34,190 nt of DNA from Pseudomonadota bacterium (GTDB taxonomy: Bacteria; Pseudomonadota; Gammaproteobacteria; Burkholderiales; Burkholderiaceae_C), in NCBI GenBank assembly GCA_021846965.1, contig JAJZWA010000040.1, forward strand, positions 1-34,190, in the 5' to 3' direction. The position numbers and the translations under genes were made by a program. The notes under the pieces were generated by a model. That model saw only the letters and a list, made by a program, of their open reading frames with translations, was not told where the DNA came from and ran no database searches. Positions 26,463-34,190 of the stretch are shown here, in pieces. Within the stretch, counting starts at the first letter, position 1. The number at the start of each line of letters is the position of its first letter.

Positions 26463-27088
26463 GCGCGGACGATCGCGCGAGCGGCCTGGTCGCCGGCTGC
26501 GACGAGGTGGGGCGCGGCACCTGGGCCGGCCCGGTGGTCAGTTGCGCGCTGATCCTGGATCCCGCCCGCGTGCCGGCGGGCCTGGCCGATTCCAAGACGC
26601 TGTCGCCCAGGCGCCGCGAGGCGCTGGACCAGGCGATCCGCGGTGCCTGCCTGGATCTGGCGATCGGCGTTGCCTCGGCCGAGGAGATCGATCGAATCAA
26701 CATCCTGCAGGCGACCATGCTGTCCATGCAACGCGCGGTGGCCGGGCTGCGCCTTCGGCCCTCGCTGGTGCTGGTGGACGGCAACCGCGCACCGCGCCTG
26801 GACATGCCGGCGCGCGCGGTGGTGGGGGGCGACGCCACGCAGCCGGCGATCAGCGCCGCCTCCATCGTCGCGAAGGTATGGCGCGACGCGCACATGGCGG
26901 AGCTGGAGCAACGCTATCCGGGCTACGGATTCGGGCGGCATTTCGGCTACGGCACGGCGCTGCACCTGCAGGCCTTGCGGGAGCTCGGTCCCTGCGCCGA
27001 GCATCGCCAGAGTTTCGCGCCGCTGCGGCGCCTGCGCGAGGCCGCCGGAGCCGCGGTGCAAGCCGCGCAAGCCTCGACATCGGCATGA
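26459..27088 (+). CDS. rnhB: Ribonuclease HII
   Basis: Removes misincorporated ribonucleotides and RNA of RNA/DNA hybrids. It has 209 residues. The N-terminal metal site [15 protein letters not shown] contains D15 and E16. The third acidic residue is D107 in LVDGN. The [16 protein letters not shown] helix and [14 protein letters not shown] are family blocks. Thr replaces the more usual Pro/Ala in GRGxxAGP, a common variation. It overlaps both lpxB and the next gene by ATGA. Confidence 0.95.
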   Translation: MSADDRASGLVAGCDEVGRGTWAGPVVSCALILDPARVPAGLADSKTLSPRRREALDQAIRGACLDLAIGVASAEEIDRINILQATMLSMQRAVAGLRLRPSLVLVDGNRAPRLDMPARAVVGGDATQPAISAASIVAKVWRDAHMAELEQRYPGYGFGRHFGYGTALHLQALRELGPCAEHRQSFAPLRRLREAAGAAVQAAQASTSA

Positions 27089-27870
27089 AACACCTGAGTT
27101 CGCCCGACAATGCGCTGTTCAAGACCTTGCGCGCGCTGGCGCACGAGGCCGCGGCGGTGCGCAGGCTGGCGCAGGTCTGGCTGGAGGGCATCCACCTGGC
27201 CGCGGCCGCGCTGGACGCCGGGCTGGAGCCGACGGCGCTGGTCTGCACCGACAGCGGGCTCGCCCACCCGGAGATCCACGCCCTGGCGCAACGCGTGGGC
27301 GATGCCCGCGTGGTGCTGCTGGACCCCGCGCTATGGCGTGCCCTGTCCGCCGTGGGCCATGGGCCGCAGGTCGGTTTGCTGATGCGCCGCCCGCCGCCGG
27401 CCACGCCGCGCGGCGGCGTGACCGTGGTGCTGGATCGCGTGCAGGATGCCGGCAATGTCGGCACCCTGCTGCGCACCGCCGCGGCCGCCGGCGCGGCCAC
27501 CGTGTACTGCCTGCGCGGCTGCGCGGGCGTATGGACCCCCAAGGTGCTGCGCGCCGGCATGGGGGCGCACTTCGCGCTGGCGCTGCTGGAGGACGTGCGC
27601 TGGGAGGACATCGAGCCCCGCCTGCCGCGTCCCCTGTACGCGACCTCGGGGCAGGGCAGCCGCGATCTGTACCAGCTGGACCTGCGCGCGGACCTGAGCT
27701 GGGTGTTCGGCAACGAGGGCGCCGGGGTCGATCCGGCCGTGCTGGCGCGTTGTGACGCGGGGGTGCGCATTCCCCAGCGCGGCGACGTGGAGTCGCTCAA
27801 CGTCGCCGCCGCCGCGGCCGTGTGCCTGTACGAGGGCCTGCGCCAGCGCATCGCGGCCGGCAGGGCCTGA
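27085..27870 (+). CDS. SpoU/TrmH-family RNA 2'-O-methyltransferase
   Basis: A 261-residue SPOUT-class methyltransferase. The N-terminal domain begins [24 protein letters not shown], an rRNA-binding L7Ae-like region seen in TsnR/RlmB relatives. The knot domain has [23 protein letters not shown] (motif 1), [15 protein letters not shown] (motif 2) and [22 protein letters not shown] (motif 3). It probably methylates a ribose in rRNA, but the target cannot be read from the sequence. It is a second paralogue of this fold in the window besides rlmB (11514-12254). It is coupled to rnhB by ATGA and ends the envelope gene run. Confidence 0.88.
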   Translation: MKHLSSPDNALFKTLRALAHEAAAVRRLAQVWLEGIHLAAAALDAGLEPTALVCTDSGLAHPEIHALAQRVGDARVVLLDPALWRALSAVGHGPQVGLLMRRPPPATPRGGVTVVLDRVQDAGNVGTLLRTAAAAGAATVYCLRGCAGVWTPKVLRAGMGAHFALALLEDVRWEDIEPRLPRPLYATSGQGSRDLYQLDLRADLSWVFGNEGAGVDPAVLARCDAGVRIPQRGDVESLNVAAAAAVCLYEGLRQRIAAGRA

Positions 27871-27903
27871 AGCCCCGCGGCGCGGGCCCGGCGCCCGCCG
27901 GGC

Positions 27904-28965
27904 TCAGGAGCCTGGAGGCTGGTAGAGGGCCATGCTGAGCGAGCCGGCGGAGGCCCAGATGCGGCCGGCCGGGCTCATGTGGGTCAGGTGCAGCGAGGTG
28001 CGGGTGGCCAGGGCCTGCGCGCGCAGTGCCTCGAACTCGGGCCAGGCCTGCATGTCGCGCAATCCGCCGTCCAGGCTGATCTGCAGCCAGGCGCCGGGGC
28101 CCGCCTGCGCGCGCATCAGCTCGCCCGCCTGGGCGAACACATGTCCGACGGCGGCGCGCCAGGTCTTGAGTTTGTGCGCGCAGAACAGGCCGGTGGCGTC
28201 GGCCTCCAGCACCGGGTGCCGCCGCCAGAACTGGCCCAGCGGGCTCGAGCAGGCCTGCTCCCAGGGCTGCAGGGTCGACTGCTGCAGGCGCCGCAGGGAT
28301 TCCAGCGTGTCGCCGGGATGCTGGGGCACCAGCCAGGTGTGCGTGGCGTCGCGCAGCGCTTGCGCCCGCCGCGCGGCTTCCGCCGGCGCGATGCCGGCCT
28401 CCAGCATGCGCAGCAGCATGCGCGCATGCAGTGCCGTGCCCGCCAGCAGGGTGCCGGTGTCCACCAGCTGCAGCGGGAGCTGGTCGTCGAGGCCGCGCTG
28501 GCGGCGCAGTTCGCGGATGTCGTCGGAGTGGCGGGCCAGCAATTGCTGCAGCGGCGGCGCCATGTCGACGAATTCGCGCCGCGTGCCCAGATGGATCAGG
28601 AAATCCGCATTGATGGCCAGCGGCGGGTAGAGGCGATATTCCAGGGAATCCACTTCCGGAGCCGCGACCACCGCGCCGCGCAGGCGTTCGCGGCTCAGGC
28701 GACGCAGGCGCGAGCTGGTTCCCTTCTCGACCATGGTGCGCCCCGGCCAGCGCACGGCCAGCGGCAGCAGGCGCAGGCGCGGGCTGGCCTGCATCGACGA
28801 GGAGGCATCGGCCGAGGCGTCCACCAGCACGATGGCATAGGGTTGCGAGTAGCGCGTCGGATCCACCGGCAGCATGGATTCGCGCTGGTCGCGCTGCTGC
28901 TGCGTGGAGGCATAGCCCAGCAGGTATTCGTTCTTTTCGGGGGACTGGCGGGTTTCGACACTCAT
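27904..28965 (-). CDS. Divergent DegV-like protein
   Basis: A 353-residue protein of unknown role. It lines up along its length with the two-domain DegV fatty-acid-binding fold: VLVDASADASSS (47-58) for the DSTADLP start; LRLLPLAVRW (64-73) for VVPLTV; ADFLIHLG (120-127) followed by LQLVDTGTLLAGTALHARMLLRMLEAGIAPAEAARRA (165-201) for the DS-GLG helix; a hinge at HPGDTLESLRR (216-226); and SPAGRIWASAGSLSMALY (331-348) for the HxGPG end. The residues that contact the fatty acid in DegV (SGT block, TSxPS, terminal His) are changed: GTRREFVD replaces SSxLSGTY, and Ser replaces the HxGPG His. The first 40 residues are a polar extension. It is read in the same direction as ppsR, 45 nt downstream. 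The family call is by eye and moderately sure. Confidence 0.6.
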   Translation of the reverse strand: MSVETRQSPEKNEYLLGYASTQQQRDQRESMLPVDPTRYSQPYAIVLVDASADASSSMQASPRLRLLPLAVRWPGRTMVEKGTSSRLRRLSRERLRGAVVAAPEVDSLEYRLYPPLAINADFLIHLGTRREFVDMAPPLQQLLARHSDDIRELRRQRGLDDQLPLQLVDTGTLLAGTALHARMLLRMLEAGIAPAEAARRAQALRDATHTWLVPQHPGDTLESLRRLQQSTLQPWEQACSSPLGQFWRRHPVLEADATGLFCAHKLKTWRAAVGHVFAQAGELMRAQAGPGAWLQISLDGGLRDMQAWPEFEALRAQALATRTSLHLTHMSPAGRIWASAGSLSMALYQPPGS

Positions 28966-29010
28966 CGGGGGTACCTGCCGCTGGCAAGAGACGGTTTGTA
29001 GCGAAGTATC

Positions 29011-29829
29011 TCAGTATTCCAGGCGATCAGGCCGAATCTGTTGCAGGATGGTCGTGGCGATTTCCTCGATCGACTTGTTGGTGGACGACAACCAGCGGAT
29101 CCCCTCGCGGCGCATCAGGCGTTCGGCCTCGGCCACTTCCTCGGTGCAATTCTCGAGCGCGGCGTAGCGGCTGCCGGGCTTGCGCTCGTTGCGGATCTCG
29201 CTCAGGCGCTCGGGCGCGATGCTCAGGCCGAACAGCTTGGCGCGATGGGGCAGCAGGTCCTGCGGCAGGGTCATGCGCTCGAAGTCTTCCGGGATCAGCG
29301 GGTAGTTGGCCGCGCGCACCCCATGCTGCATGGCCAGGTACAGCGAGGTGGGGGTCTTGCCGCTGCGCGACACGCCCACCAGGATCACGTCGGCCAGCGC
29401 CAGGTTGCGTGAGGACTGGCCGTCGTCGTGCATCAGCGCGAAATTGATCGCGTCGATGCGGTTGTGGTAGCGCTCGCTCTTGGCGATGTCCGAGAACTGG
29501 CCGATGCGATGGTTGGATTTGACCCCGAAGGCCACCTCCAGGGGCTCGATGAAGGTGGTGACCATGTCCAGCACCAGGCCGCGGCAACGCCGGATCACCT
29601 CCAGCACCTCGGGTTCCACCAGGGTGGTGAACACGACCGGGGGGTGTCCCTCCACGCTGGCGACCTGGTCGATGCGGGCCACCGCCAGAAGGGCCTTGTC
29701 CACGCTGTCCACGAAGGGCAGGCGGATGCGGTGCGGCTGCAGGTCGAATTGCGCCAGGATGGAGTTGCCGAAGGTTTCGGCGGTGATGCCGGTGCCATCG
29801 GAGACGAAGAAGACGGAGCGATTGGGCAT
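29011..29829 (-). CDS. ppsR: PEP synthase regulatory protein PpsR (DUF299 kinase/pyrophosphorylase)
   Basis: Bifunctional enzyme that inactivates PEP synthase by ADP-dependent phosphorylation of a Thr and reactivates it by Pi-dependent dephosphorylation. It has 272 residues. It begins MPNRSVFFVSDGTGITAETFG. The P-loop GVSRSGKTPTSLYLA is at residues 152-166, and the C-terminal block is YAALENCTEEVAEAERLMRREGI. The ATG at 29829 gives the family N terminus; an upstream ATG in the same frame would add 49 non-conserved residues. It is divergent from its target gene ppsA across a 164-nt spacer, the common arrangement in this lineage. Confidence 0.93.
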   Translation of the reverse strand: MPNRSVFFVSDGTGITAETFGNSILAQFDLQPHRIRLPFVDSVDKALLAVARIDQVASVEGHPPVVFTTLVEPEVLEVIRRCRGLVLDMVTTFIEPLEVAFGVKSNHRIGQFSDIAKSERYHNRIDAINFALMHDDGQSSRNLALADVILVGVSRSGKTPTSLYLAMQHGVRAANYPLIPEDFERMTLPQDLLPHRAKLFGLSIAPERLSEIRNERKPGSRYAALENCTEEVAEAERLMRREGIRWLSSTNKSIEEIATTILQQIRPDRLEY

Positions 29830-29852
29830 GTGGGACTGCGAAGTCGGGCCAG

Positions 29853-29858
29853 TAGAAT
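29853..29858 (+). promoter_or_regulatory. Possible -10 element for ppsA in the ppsR/ppsA spacer
   Basis: TAGAAT within CAGTAGAATCCCCACC, in the divergent spacer 29830-29993. No clear -35 is seen. It would leave a leader of about 130 nt before ppsA. Apart from short open frames with no support, nothing else is recognisable in the spacer. Confidence 0.3.
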
Positions 29859-29993
29859 CCCCACCATCATGCCTGCCGCGGAATGTGCGCGCGCCGGGCC
29901 CGTGCCGGAGAACTCGAACAACATGACCGGCGGTCCCACGCAATTCCTCGCTGCAGGCGCACGGATTCTTGTTCATTCTATTGAGGGTATTCC

Positions 29994-32378
29994 ATGTCCA
30001 ATCAAGACCAGGAACACGCGAAAGCGTGGGTGATTCCGTTCGAGAACCTGCGCATGCAGGATGTCGAGATCGTGGGAGGCAAGAACGCCTCCCTGGGCGA
30101 GATGATCAGCCAGCTGCACTCCAGCGGGGTGCGCGTTCCCGGGGGCTTCGCCACCACCGCGCATGCCTTCCGCGAATTCCTGCGTCAGGGCGGGCTGGAC
30201 GCGCGCATCGCGCAGGCCCTGGGCGCGCTGGACACCGAGGACGTGCGCGCGCTGGCCGTCACCGGTGCGCAGATCCGCCAATGGATCGTCGAGACCGCGC
30301 TGCCGGCCGAGCTGGAACAGGCCATTCGCCAGCATTTCGCGGCGTTGAGCGAGGGCCAGGAGGAAGCGAGCTTCGCGGTGCGCTCCTCGGCCACCGCCGA
30401 GGACCTGCCCGATGCCTCCTTCGCCGGGCAGCAGGAGACCTACCTGAACGTCCGGGGCATCGACGCCGTGCTGGACAAGGTGCGCCATGTGTTCGCTTCG
30501 ATGTTCAACGACCGCGCCATCTCCTACCGCGTGCACCAGGGCTTCGAGCATTCCCAGGTGGCGCTGTCCGCGGGCATCCAGCGCATGGTGCGCAGCGACC
30601 TCGGCGCTGCCGGGGTGATGTTCACCATGGACACCGAGAGCGGCTTCAACGACGTGGTGTTCATCACCTCGTCCTACGGCCTGGGCGAGACGGTGGTGCA
30701 GGGCGCCGTCAACCCGGACGAGTTCTACGTGTTCAAGCCCACGCTGCGCGCCGGCAAGCAGGCGGTGATCCGCCGCAACCTGGGCTCGAAGCTGCTGCGC
30801 ATGGAGTTCGCGCCCGCGGGCTCGAAGGAGCTGGTTCGCACGGTCGACACCCCGGCCGAGATGCGCAACCGCTACAGCCTGAACGACGCCGAGATCAGTG
30901 AGCTGGCCCGCTTCGCGCTGACCATCGAGCAGCACTACGGCCGCCCGATGGACATCGAATGGGGCAAGGACGGAGCCGACGGCAAGCTCTACATCCTGCA
31001 GGCCCGCCCCGAGACGGTGAAATCGCGCGCCCACGGGCGCGTCGAACAGCGCTACGCGCTGGCGCAGCGCAGCACCGCGCTGGTCAGCGGCCGCGCCATC
31101 GGCCAGAAGATCGGCGCCGGCCCCGTGCGGGTGGTCGCTTCCGTGTCGGAAATGGACAGCGTGCGCCCGGGGGACATCCTGGTCACCGACATGACCGACC
31201 CCAACTGGGAGCCGGTGATGAAGCGCGCGGCGGCCATCGTCACCAACCGTGGCGGGCGCACCTGCCACGCGGCGATCATCGCGCGCGAGCTGGGCATTCC
31301 GGCCGTGGTGGGCTGCGGCGACGCCACCGAGGTGCTCAAGGACGGCATGCTGGTCACCGTTTCCTGCGCCGAGGGCGACACCGGCGTGGTGTACGACGGG
31401 CTGCTGGAGACCACCGTCACCGAGGTCAAGCGCGGGGAGATGCCGCCCATCGGCGTGAAGATCACGATGAACATCGGCAATCCGCAGCTGGCCTTCGACT
31501 TCTCGCAGATTCCCAACGCCGGCGTGGGCCTGGCGCGCCTGGAATTCATCATCAACAACAACATCGCCATCCATCCGCGCGCGGTGCTGGAGTACCCCAA
31601 CGTCGATCCGGACCTGAAAAAGGCCGTGGAAAGCGTGGCGCGCGGCCACGCCAGCCCGCGCGCCTTCTACGTGGACAAGCTGGCCGAGGGCATCGCCACC
31701 ATCGCCGCGGCCTTCTATCCCAAGCCGGTGATCGTGCGCCTGTCGGACTTCAAGTCCAACGAGTACAAGAAGCTCATCGGCGGCTCGCGCTACGAACCCG
31801 ACGAGGAAAACCCCATGCTGGGCTTCCGGGGCGCGTCGCGCTACGTGGCGCCGGAGTTCGCGCAGAGCTTCGAGATGGAGTGCGTGGCCCTCAAGCGCGT
31901 GCGCGAGGACATGGGCCTGGGCAATGTGGAGATCATGGTGCCCTTCGTGCGCACCCTGCGCGAGGCGGAGGGCGTGATCGGCCTGCTGGCCAGCCACGGG
32001 CTGCGCCGCGGCGAGAACGGGCTGCGCCTGATCATGATGTGCGAGGTGCCGTCCAACGCGGTGCTGGCCGAGCGCTTCCTGGAGCATTTCGACGGTTTCT
32101 CCATCGGTTCGAACGACCTGACCCAGCTCACGCTGGGCCTGGACCGCGATTCCGGCCTGGTGGCCAGCGCCTTCGACGAGCGCGATCCGGCGGTGCTGGA
32201 GCTGCTGGGCCGGGCCATCAAGGCCTGCCGCGCCGCCGGCAAGTACGTGGGAATCTGCGGCCAGGGCCCCTCGGACCATCCGGACCTTGCGCGCTGGCTG
32301 ATGGAGCAGGGCATCGAATCCCTGTCCCTGAATCCCGACACGGTGATCGCCACCTGGCAGTCGCTGGCGCAGTCCTGA
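29994..32378 (+). CDS. ppsA: Phosphoenolpyruvate synthase
   Basis: Converts pyruvate + ATP to PEP + AMP + Pi, the entry to gluconeogenesis. It has 794 residues, the usual length. Order: the N-terminal ATP-grasp domain, starting [25 protein letters not shown] (13-37) and containing [25 protein letters not shown]; the swivelling phosphohistidine domain with [21 protein letters not shown] (His425 carries the phosphate, with the regulatory Thr two residues before it); and the C-terminal PEP/pyruvate TIM barrel with [29 protein letters not shown] and [15 protein letters not shown] lies 8 nt before the ATG. It is regulated by the divergent ppsR product. Confidence 0.96.
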   Translation: MSNQDQEHAKAWVIPFENLRMQDVEIVGGKNASLGEMISQLHSSGVRVPGGFATTAHAFREFLRQGGLDARIAQALGALDTEDVRALAVTGAQIRQWIVETALPAELEQAIRQHFAALSEGQEEASFAVRSSATAEDLPDASFAGQQETYLNVRGIDAVLDKVRHVFASMFNDRAISYRVHQGFEHSQVALSAGIQRMVRSDLGAAGVMFTMDTESGFNDVVFITSSYGLGETVVQGAVNPDEFYVFKPTLRAGKQAVIRRNLGSKLLRMEFAPAGSKELVRTVDTPAEMRNRYSLNDAEISELARFALTIEQHYGRPMDIEWGKDGADGKLYILQARPETVKSRAHGRVEQRYALAQRSTALVSGRAIGQKIGAGPVRVVASVSEMDSVRPGDILVTDMTDPNWEPVMKRAAAIVTNRGGRTCHAAIIARELGIPAVVGCGDATEVLKDGMLVTVSCAEGDTGVVYDGLLETTVTEVKRGEMPPIGVKITMNIGNPQLAFDFSQIPNAGVGLARLEFIINNNIAIHPRAVLEYPNVDPDLKKAVESVARGHASPRAFYVDKLAEGIATIAAAFYPKPVIVRLSDFKSNEYKKLIGGSRYEPDEENPMLGFRGASRYVAPEFAQSFEMECVALKRVREDMGLGNVEIMVPFVRTLREAEGVIGLLASHGLRRGENGLRLIMMCEVPSNAVLAERFLEHFDGFSIGSNDLTQLTLGLDRDSGLVASAFDERDPAVLELLGRAIKACRAAGKYVGICGQGPSDHPDLARWLMEQGIESLSLNPDTVIATWQSLAQS

Positions 32379-32384
32379 TGCGCC

Positions 32385-32418
32385 CCCGCAACGGGCGGCA
32401 TGCTCCGCCCGTTGCGGG
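32385..32418 (+). terminator. Strong hairpin after ppsA
   Basis: A perfect 14-bp stem (32385-32398 with 32405-32418), CCCGCAACGGGCGG and its complement, with a 6-nt loop CATGCT, beginning 6 nt after the ppsA stop. No T run follows, so it may terminate weakly or chiefly protect the mRNA 3' end. Confidence 0.6.
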
Positions 32419-32455
32419 TCGCGCCAGAAATCCCGGGAAGCCGGGCAGCTTGGCG

Positions 32456-32461
32456 TATACT
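32456..32461 (+). promoter_or_regulatory. -10 element of the rpsF-priB-rpsR-rplI promoter
   Basis: TATACT 127 nt upstream of rpsF, located just 5' of a stem that encloses the leader. The -35 region is poorly conserved. Transcription would begin near 32467, the first base of that stem. Confidence 0.5.
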
Positions 32462-32466
32462 TGAGA

Positions 32467-32556
32467 GTTTCTTTGCCACACCAGGGCCGTGACGGGTGCA
32501 TCACCACCGCATGAGTCCGCCGCGCAGCGCCTGGGTGGCTTTATCCGCAGAGAAAC
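32467..32556 (+). promoter_or_regulatory. Structured rpsF leader (candidate S6:S18 feedback element)
   Basis: GTTTCTTTGC (32467-32476) pairs with GCAGAGAAAC (32547-32556) over 10 bp with one G-U. Inside it CACCAGG (32479-32485) pairs with CCTGGGTG (32530-32537) with a single bulged G. A small GGTG-CAT-CACC hairpin and the ACCGC/CCGCC segments fill the interior. rpsF leaders that bind the S6:S18 pair are known in many bacteria. Assignment to that motif is inference from location and structure. Confidence 0.45.
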
Positions 32557-32587
32557 CCCGTGAAACCCGCGGGGGCAAGGAGAAGTC

Positions 32588-32950
32588 ATGCGTCATTACG
32601 AAATCGTGCTCATCATCCACCCGGACCAGAGCGAACAGGTCGGGGCGATGGTCGAGCGCTACAAGAACGTGGTCACCAGCAAGGGCGGTGTGGTGCACCG
32701 CTTCGAGGACTGGGGCCGCCGCCAGATGGCCTACCAGATCCAGAAGCTGGCCAAGGCCCATTACGTGTGCCTGAACATCGAGGCCGACCAGGAAGTGCTG
32801 GCCGAGCTCGAGCACAGCTTCAAGTTCAGCGATGCCGTGCTGCGCCACCTGGTGGTGCGCATGGACAAGGCCGAGACCCAGCCGTCGGTGATGATGCGCT
32901 CGGTCGAGCGCGAGGAAGCCCGCAAGGCGCATCCGGAGCAGGCAGCCTGA
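32588..32950 (+). CDS. rpsF: 30S ribosomal protein S6
   Basis: Small-subunit protein that binds with S18 on the platform. It has 120 residues. [25 protein letters not shown] is the standard N terminus. [28 protein letters not shown] is the core block, and [23 protein letters not shown] follows. The C-terminal tail is acidic/polar. AAGGAG precedes the ATG with normal spacing. The stop overlaps the proposed CTG start of priB. Confidence 0.96.
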   Translation: MRHYEIVLIIHPDQSEQVGAMVERYKNVVTSKGGVVHRFEDWGRRQMAYQIQKLAKAHYVCLNIEADQEVLAELEHSFKFSDAVLRHLVVRMDKAETQPSVMMRSVEREEARKAHPEQAA

Positions 32951-33276
32951 GCATCAACCGCGTCGAGATTCGCGCCGAGCTGCGCGAGCGTGGAGCGCTT
33001 CGCTACACGCCCGCCGGTGTCGAGGCCCTGGACCTGCGGGTCGGGCACGCTTCGACCCAGGCCAGCCCGGGCGGTTCGCAACGCATCGAACTCGAGCTGC
33101 AGTGCGTGGCCTTCGCCGAGATGGCCAGGCGACTGCAGCAGGCGCAGGCCGGAGAGGTCCTGCACCTGGTCGGGTTCCTGATGCCCAGCCGCCGCGGAGC
33201 GCGAAGCCTCAAGCTCAACATCATCGAATGGATCCAGGAGGGCGATCATGGCCTACTTCAAGAAGACCGACCGTAA
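32947..33276 (+). CDS. priB: Primosomal replication protein N (PriB)
   Basis: Single-stranded-DNA-binding OB-fold protein of the PriA-dependent replication restart primosome. It is found in beta/gamma-proteobacteria between rpsF and rpsR. From CTG it has 109 residues, the usual size. It reads [30 protein letters not shown] with the RYTPAGV block, then [12 protein letters not shown], and [25 protein letters not shown] at the C terminus. No ATG, GTG or TTG lies at the right place. CTG at 32947 overlaps the rpsF TGA (CTGA) and has GGAG (32935-32938) 8 nt upstream. ATC at 32953 is a weaker alternative. The 3' end overlaps rpsR by 29 nt. Confidence 0.85.
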   Translation: MSINRVEIRAELRERGALRYTPAGVEALDLRVGHASTQASPGGSQRIELELQCVAFAEMARRLQQAQAGEVLHLVGFLMPSRRGARSLKLNIIEWIQEGDHGLLQEDRP

Positions 33277-33529
33277 GAACAAACCCAAGCGCAACCAGCA
33301 GTCTTCGCTGTTCAAGCGCAAGCGCTTCTGCCGCTTCACCGTCGCCGGTGTCGAGCACATCGACTACAAGGACATCGACGTGCTGCGCGATTTCCTGGCC
33401 GAGAACGCCAAGATCATCCCGGCGCGCCTGACCGGCACCCGCGCGATCTACCAGCGCCAGCTCAACACGGCGATCAAGCGGGCGCGCTTCCTGGCGCTGC
33501 TGCCGTTCTCCGACCAGCACAAGAGCTGA
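33248..33529 (+). CDS. rpsR: 30S ribosomal protein S18
   Basis: Small-subunit protein and partner of S6. It has 93 residues. The basic N terminus is followed by [61 protein letters not shown] and a short tail. CAGGAG lies about 8 nt before the ATG, inside the end of priB. The N-terminal stretch (to about residue 20) is longer than in E. coli, as in other betaproteobacteria. Confidence 0.96.
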   Translation: MAYFKKTDRKNKPKRNQQSSLFKRKRFCRFTVAGVEHIDYKDIDVLRDFLAENAKIIPARLTGTRAIYQRQLNTAIKRARFLALLPFSDQHKS

Positions 33530-33559
33530 TCCCCGGCCGAACCCGCAAAGGACATTTCC

Positions 33560-34012
33560 ATGCAAGTCATCCTGCTCGAAAAAGTCGCCAACCTGGGCAA
33601 CCTGGGCGACGTGGTCAAGGTGCGCGACGGCTACGGGCGCAACTTCCTGATTCCCCAGCGCAAGGCGCGCACCGCGACGCCGCAGGCGCTGGCCGAGTTC
33701 GAGGCGCGCCGCGCCGAACTCGAGAAGGCCGCCGCCGACAAGCTCGCCGCCGCCCAGGCGATGGCCGCCAAGCTCGACGGCCTGACCGTGCAGCTGGTGC
33801 AGAAGGCCGGTGTGGACGGCCGCCTGTTCGGCTCCGTCACCACCGCCGACATCGCCGGCGCGCTGGCCAAGGCCGGTTTCGACCTGCCCAAGTCGACCGT
33901 GCGCCTGCCCGAAGGTCCGCTCAAGACCGTCGGGGACCACGCGGTGAAGCTCAACCTGGCCACCGACGTCGACGTGTCGGTCACCGTCTCGGTGCTGGGC
34001 GAGCACATCTGA
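33560..34012 (+). CDS. rplI: 50S ribosomal protein L9
   Basis: Large-subunit protein with two RNA-binding domains joined by a long helix. It has 150 residues. [36 protein letters not shown] is the N-domain. The central helix (about 40-75) is Ala/Glu/Lys-rich. The C-domain has [16 protein letters not shown] and [21 protein letters not shown]. The start is 30 nt after rpsR. A strong terminator follows at 34034. Confidence 0.96.
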   Translation: MQVILLEKVANLGNLGDVVKVRDGYGRNFLIPQRKARTATPQALAEFEARRAELEKAAADKLAAAQAMAAKLDGLTVQLVQKAGVDGRLFGSVTTADIAGALAKAGFDLPKSTVRLPEGPLKTVGDHAVKLNLATDVDVSVTVSVLGEHI

Positions 34013-34033
34013 TCGCGCTTCGGCCCGAAGCAA

Positions 34034-34062
34034 GAGGCCGCGCCGAGGGCGCGGCTTTTTTT
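34034..34062 (+). terminator. Rho-independent terminator of the rpsF-rplI operon
   Basis: A perfect 8-bp stem, GCCGCGCC/GGCGCGGC (34037-34044, 34048-34055), with loop GAG and a 7-nt T run (34056-34062). A smaller hairpin, GCTTCG/CGAAGC (34017-34031), precedes it. Confidence 0.92.
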
Positions 34063-34099
34063 CGGTTCTTCACGGAATCGCGGGGACCCGGAACGAAGA

Positions 34100-34165
34100 G
34101 AGCGGTGCGCAATGAGGGATGATGGTTGTGCGACCAATCATCAGAAGCCCTCAAGGGCACCGCTC
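34100..34165. repeat. Nested inverted repeat (possible mobile-element end or regulatory hairpin)
   Basis: Three nested pairs occur in 66 nt: GAGCGGTGC (34100-34108) with GCACCGCTC (34157-34165); TGAGGG (34113-34118) with CCCTCA (34148-34153); and ATGATGGT (34119-34126) with ACCaATCAT (34133-34141, one bulged A). The element ends 2 nt before an ATG that opens a frame cut by the window edge. Such a foldback just before a coding start could be a transposon end or a 5' leader structure. Confidence 0.6.
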
Positions 34166-34167
34166 CG

Positions 34168-34190
34168 ATGGCAGAGGATACGGCTTGGCT
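34168..34190 (+). CDS. Start of an unidentified open frame, cut by the window end
   Basis: The ATG at 34168 reads MAEDTAW before the edge. AAGGG lies about 10 nt upstream, inside the foldback. Too little is visible to name it. It could be a transposase, or dnaB, which often follows rplI in related genomes. No family motif can be seen either way. Confidence 0.25.

Noticed and set aside
32560..32946. Upstream extension of priB to an ATG at 32560
   Set aside because: It would overlap all of rpsF and add about 129 residues foreign to PriB.
34168..34190. Firm call of dnaB or a transposase
   Set aside because: Only seven codons are visible, with no diagnostic residues.

Overview
The window is chromosomal DNA of high G+C content with bacterial housekeeping genes in a betaproteobacterial (Burkholderiales-like) order. 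Four things support that placement: the rpsB-tsf-pyrH-frr-uppS-cdsA-dxr-rseP-bamA-ompH-lpxD-fabZ-lpxA-lpxB-rnhB run followed by a SpoU-type methyltransferase; a divergent ppsR/ppsA pair; priB between rpsF and rpsR; and a 5S rRNA of proteobacterial type. Most of the window is core genome. I see no phage, integron or CRISPR.

Layout. (1) 1-1251: the 3' end of an rRNA operon (5S rRNA and its terminator), then dusA for tRNA dihydrouridine. (2) 1279-8982: a ribbon-helix-helix regulator gene faces a six-gene membrane-complex operon resembling hydrogenase-4 / complex I (hyfB, C, E, F, G, I order). The large subunit has lost both cysteine pairs that bind the NiFe centre, but the small subunit keeps its four [4Fe-4S] cysteines. 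This gene content and order match the poorly understood 'Ehr' (energy-converting-hydrogenase-related) complexes, and it is the most interesting system here. (3) 9032-12254: a leftward tesA-mnmH pair (lysophospholipase/thioesterase; tRNA 2-selenouridine synthase), back to back with a rightward ABC ATPase-rlmB pair. (4) 12255-12653: a long spacer with a 9-bp tandem repeat, a perfect TATAAT and a structured rpsB leader. (5) 12654-27870: a dense translation / cell-envelope superoperon. It covers S2, EF-Ts, UMP kinase, ribosome recycling, undecaprenyl-PP and CDP-diacylglycerol synthesis, DXP reductoisomerase, RseP, BamA, Skp, lipid A steps LpxD/FabZ/LpxA/LpxB, RNase HII and an RNA 2'-O-methyltransferase. 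Many genes overlap by ATGA, implying translational coupling. (6) 27904-29829: two leftward genes, a divergent DegV-like protein and ppsR. (7) 29994-32378: ppsA, divergent from ppsR, so PEP synthase and its regulatory kinase/phosphorylase share one spacer. (8) 32588-34012: rpsF-priB-rpsR-rplI with a structured leader and a strong terminator. priB appears to start at a CTG that overlaps the rpsF stop. (9) 34063-34190: a nested inverted repeat followed by the first codons of an unidentified open frame cut by the window edge.

How the genes work together. Region 5 couples ribosome production to synthesis and assembly of the outer membrane: precursor lipids (dxr, uppS, cdsA), lipid A (lpxD/A/B, fabZ), and protein insertion (bamA, skp, rseP). 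Region 2 is an energy-coupling membrane module whose redox or substrate partner is not encoded nearby. All domain and family calls were made by reading motifs, without database searches.
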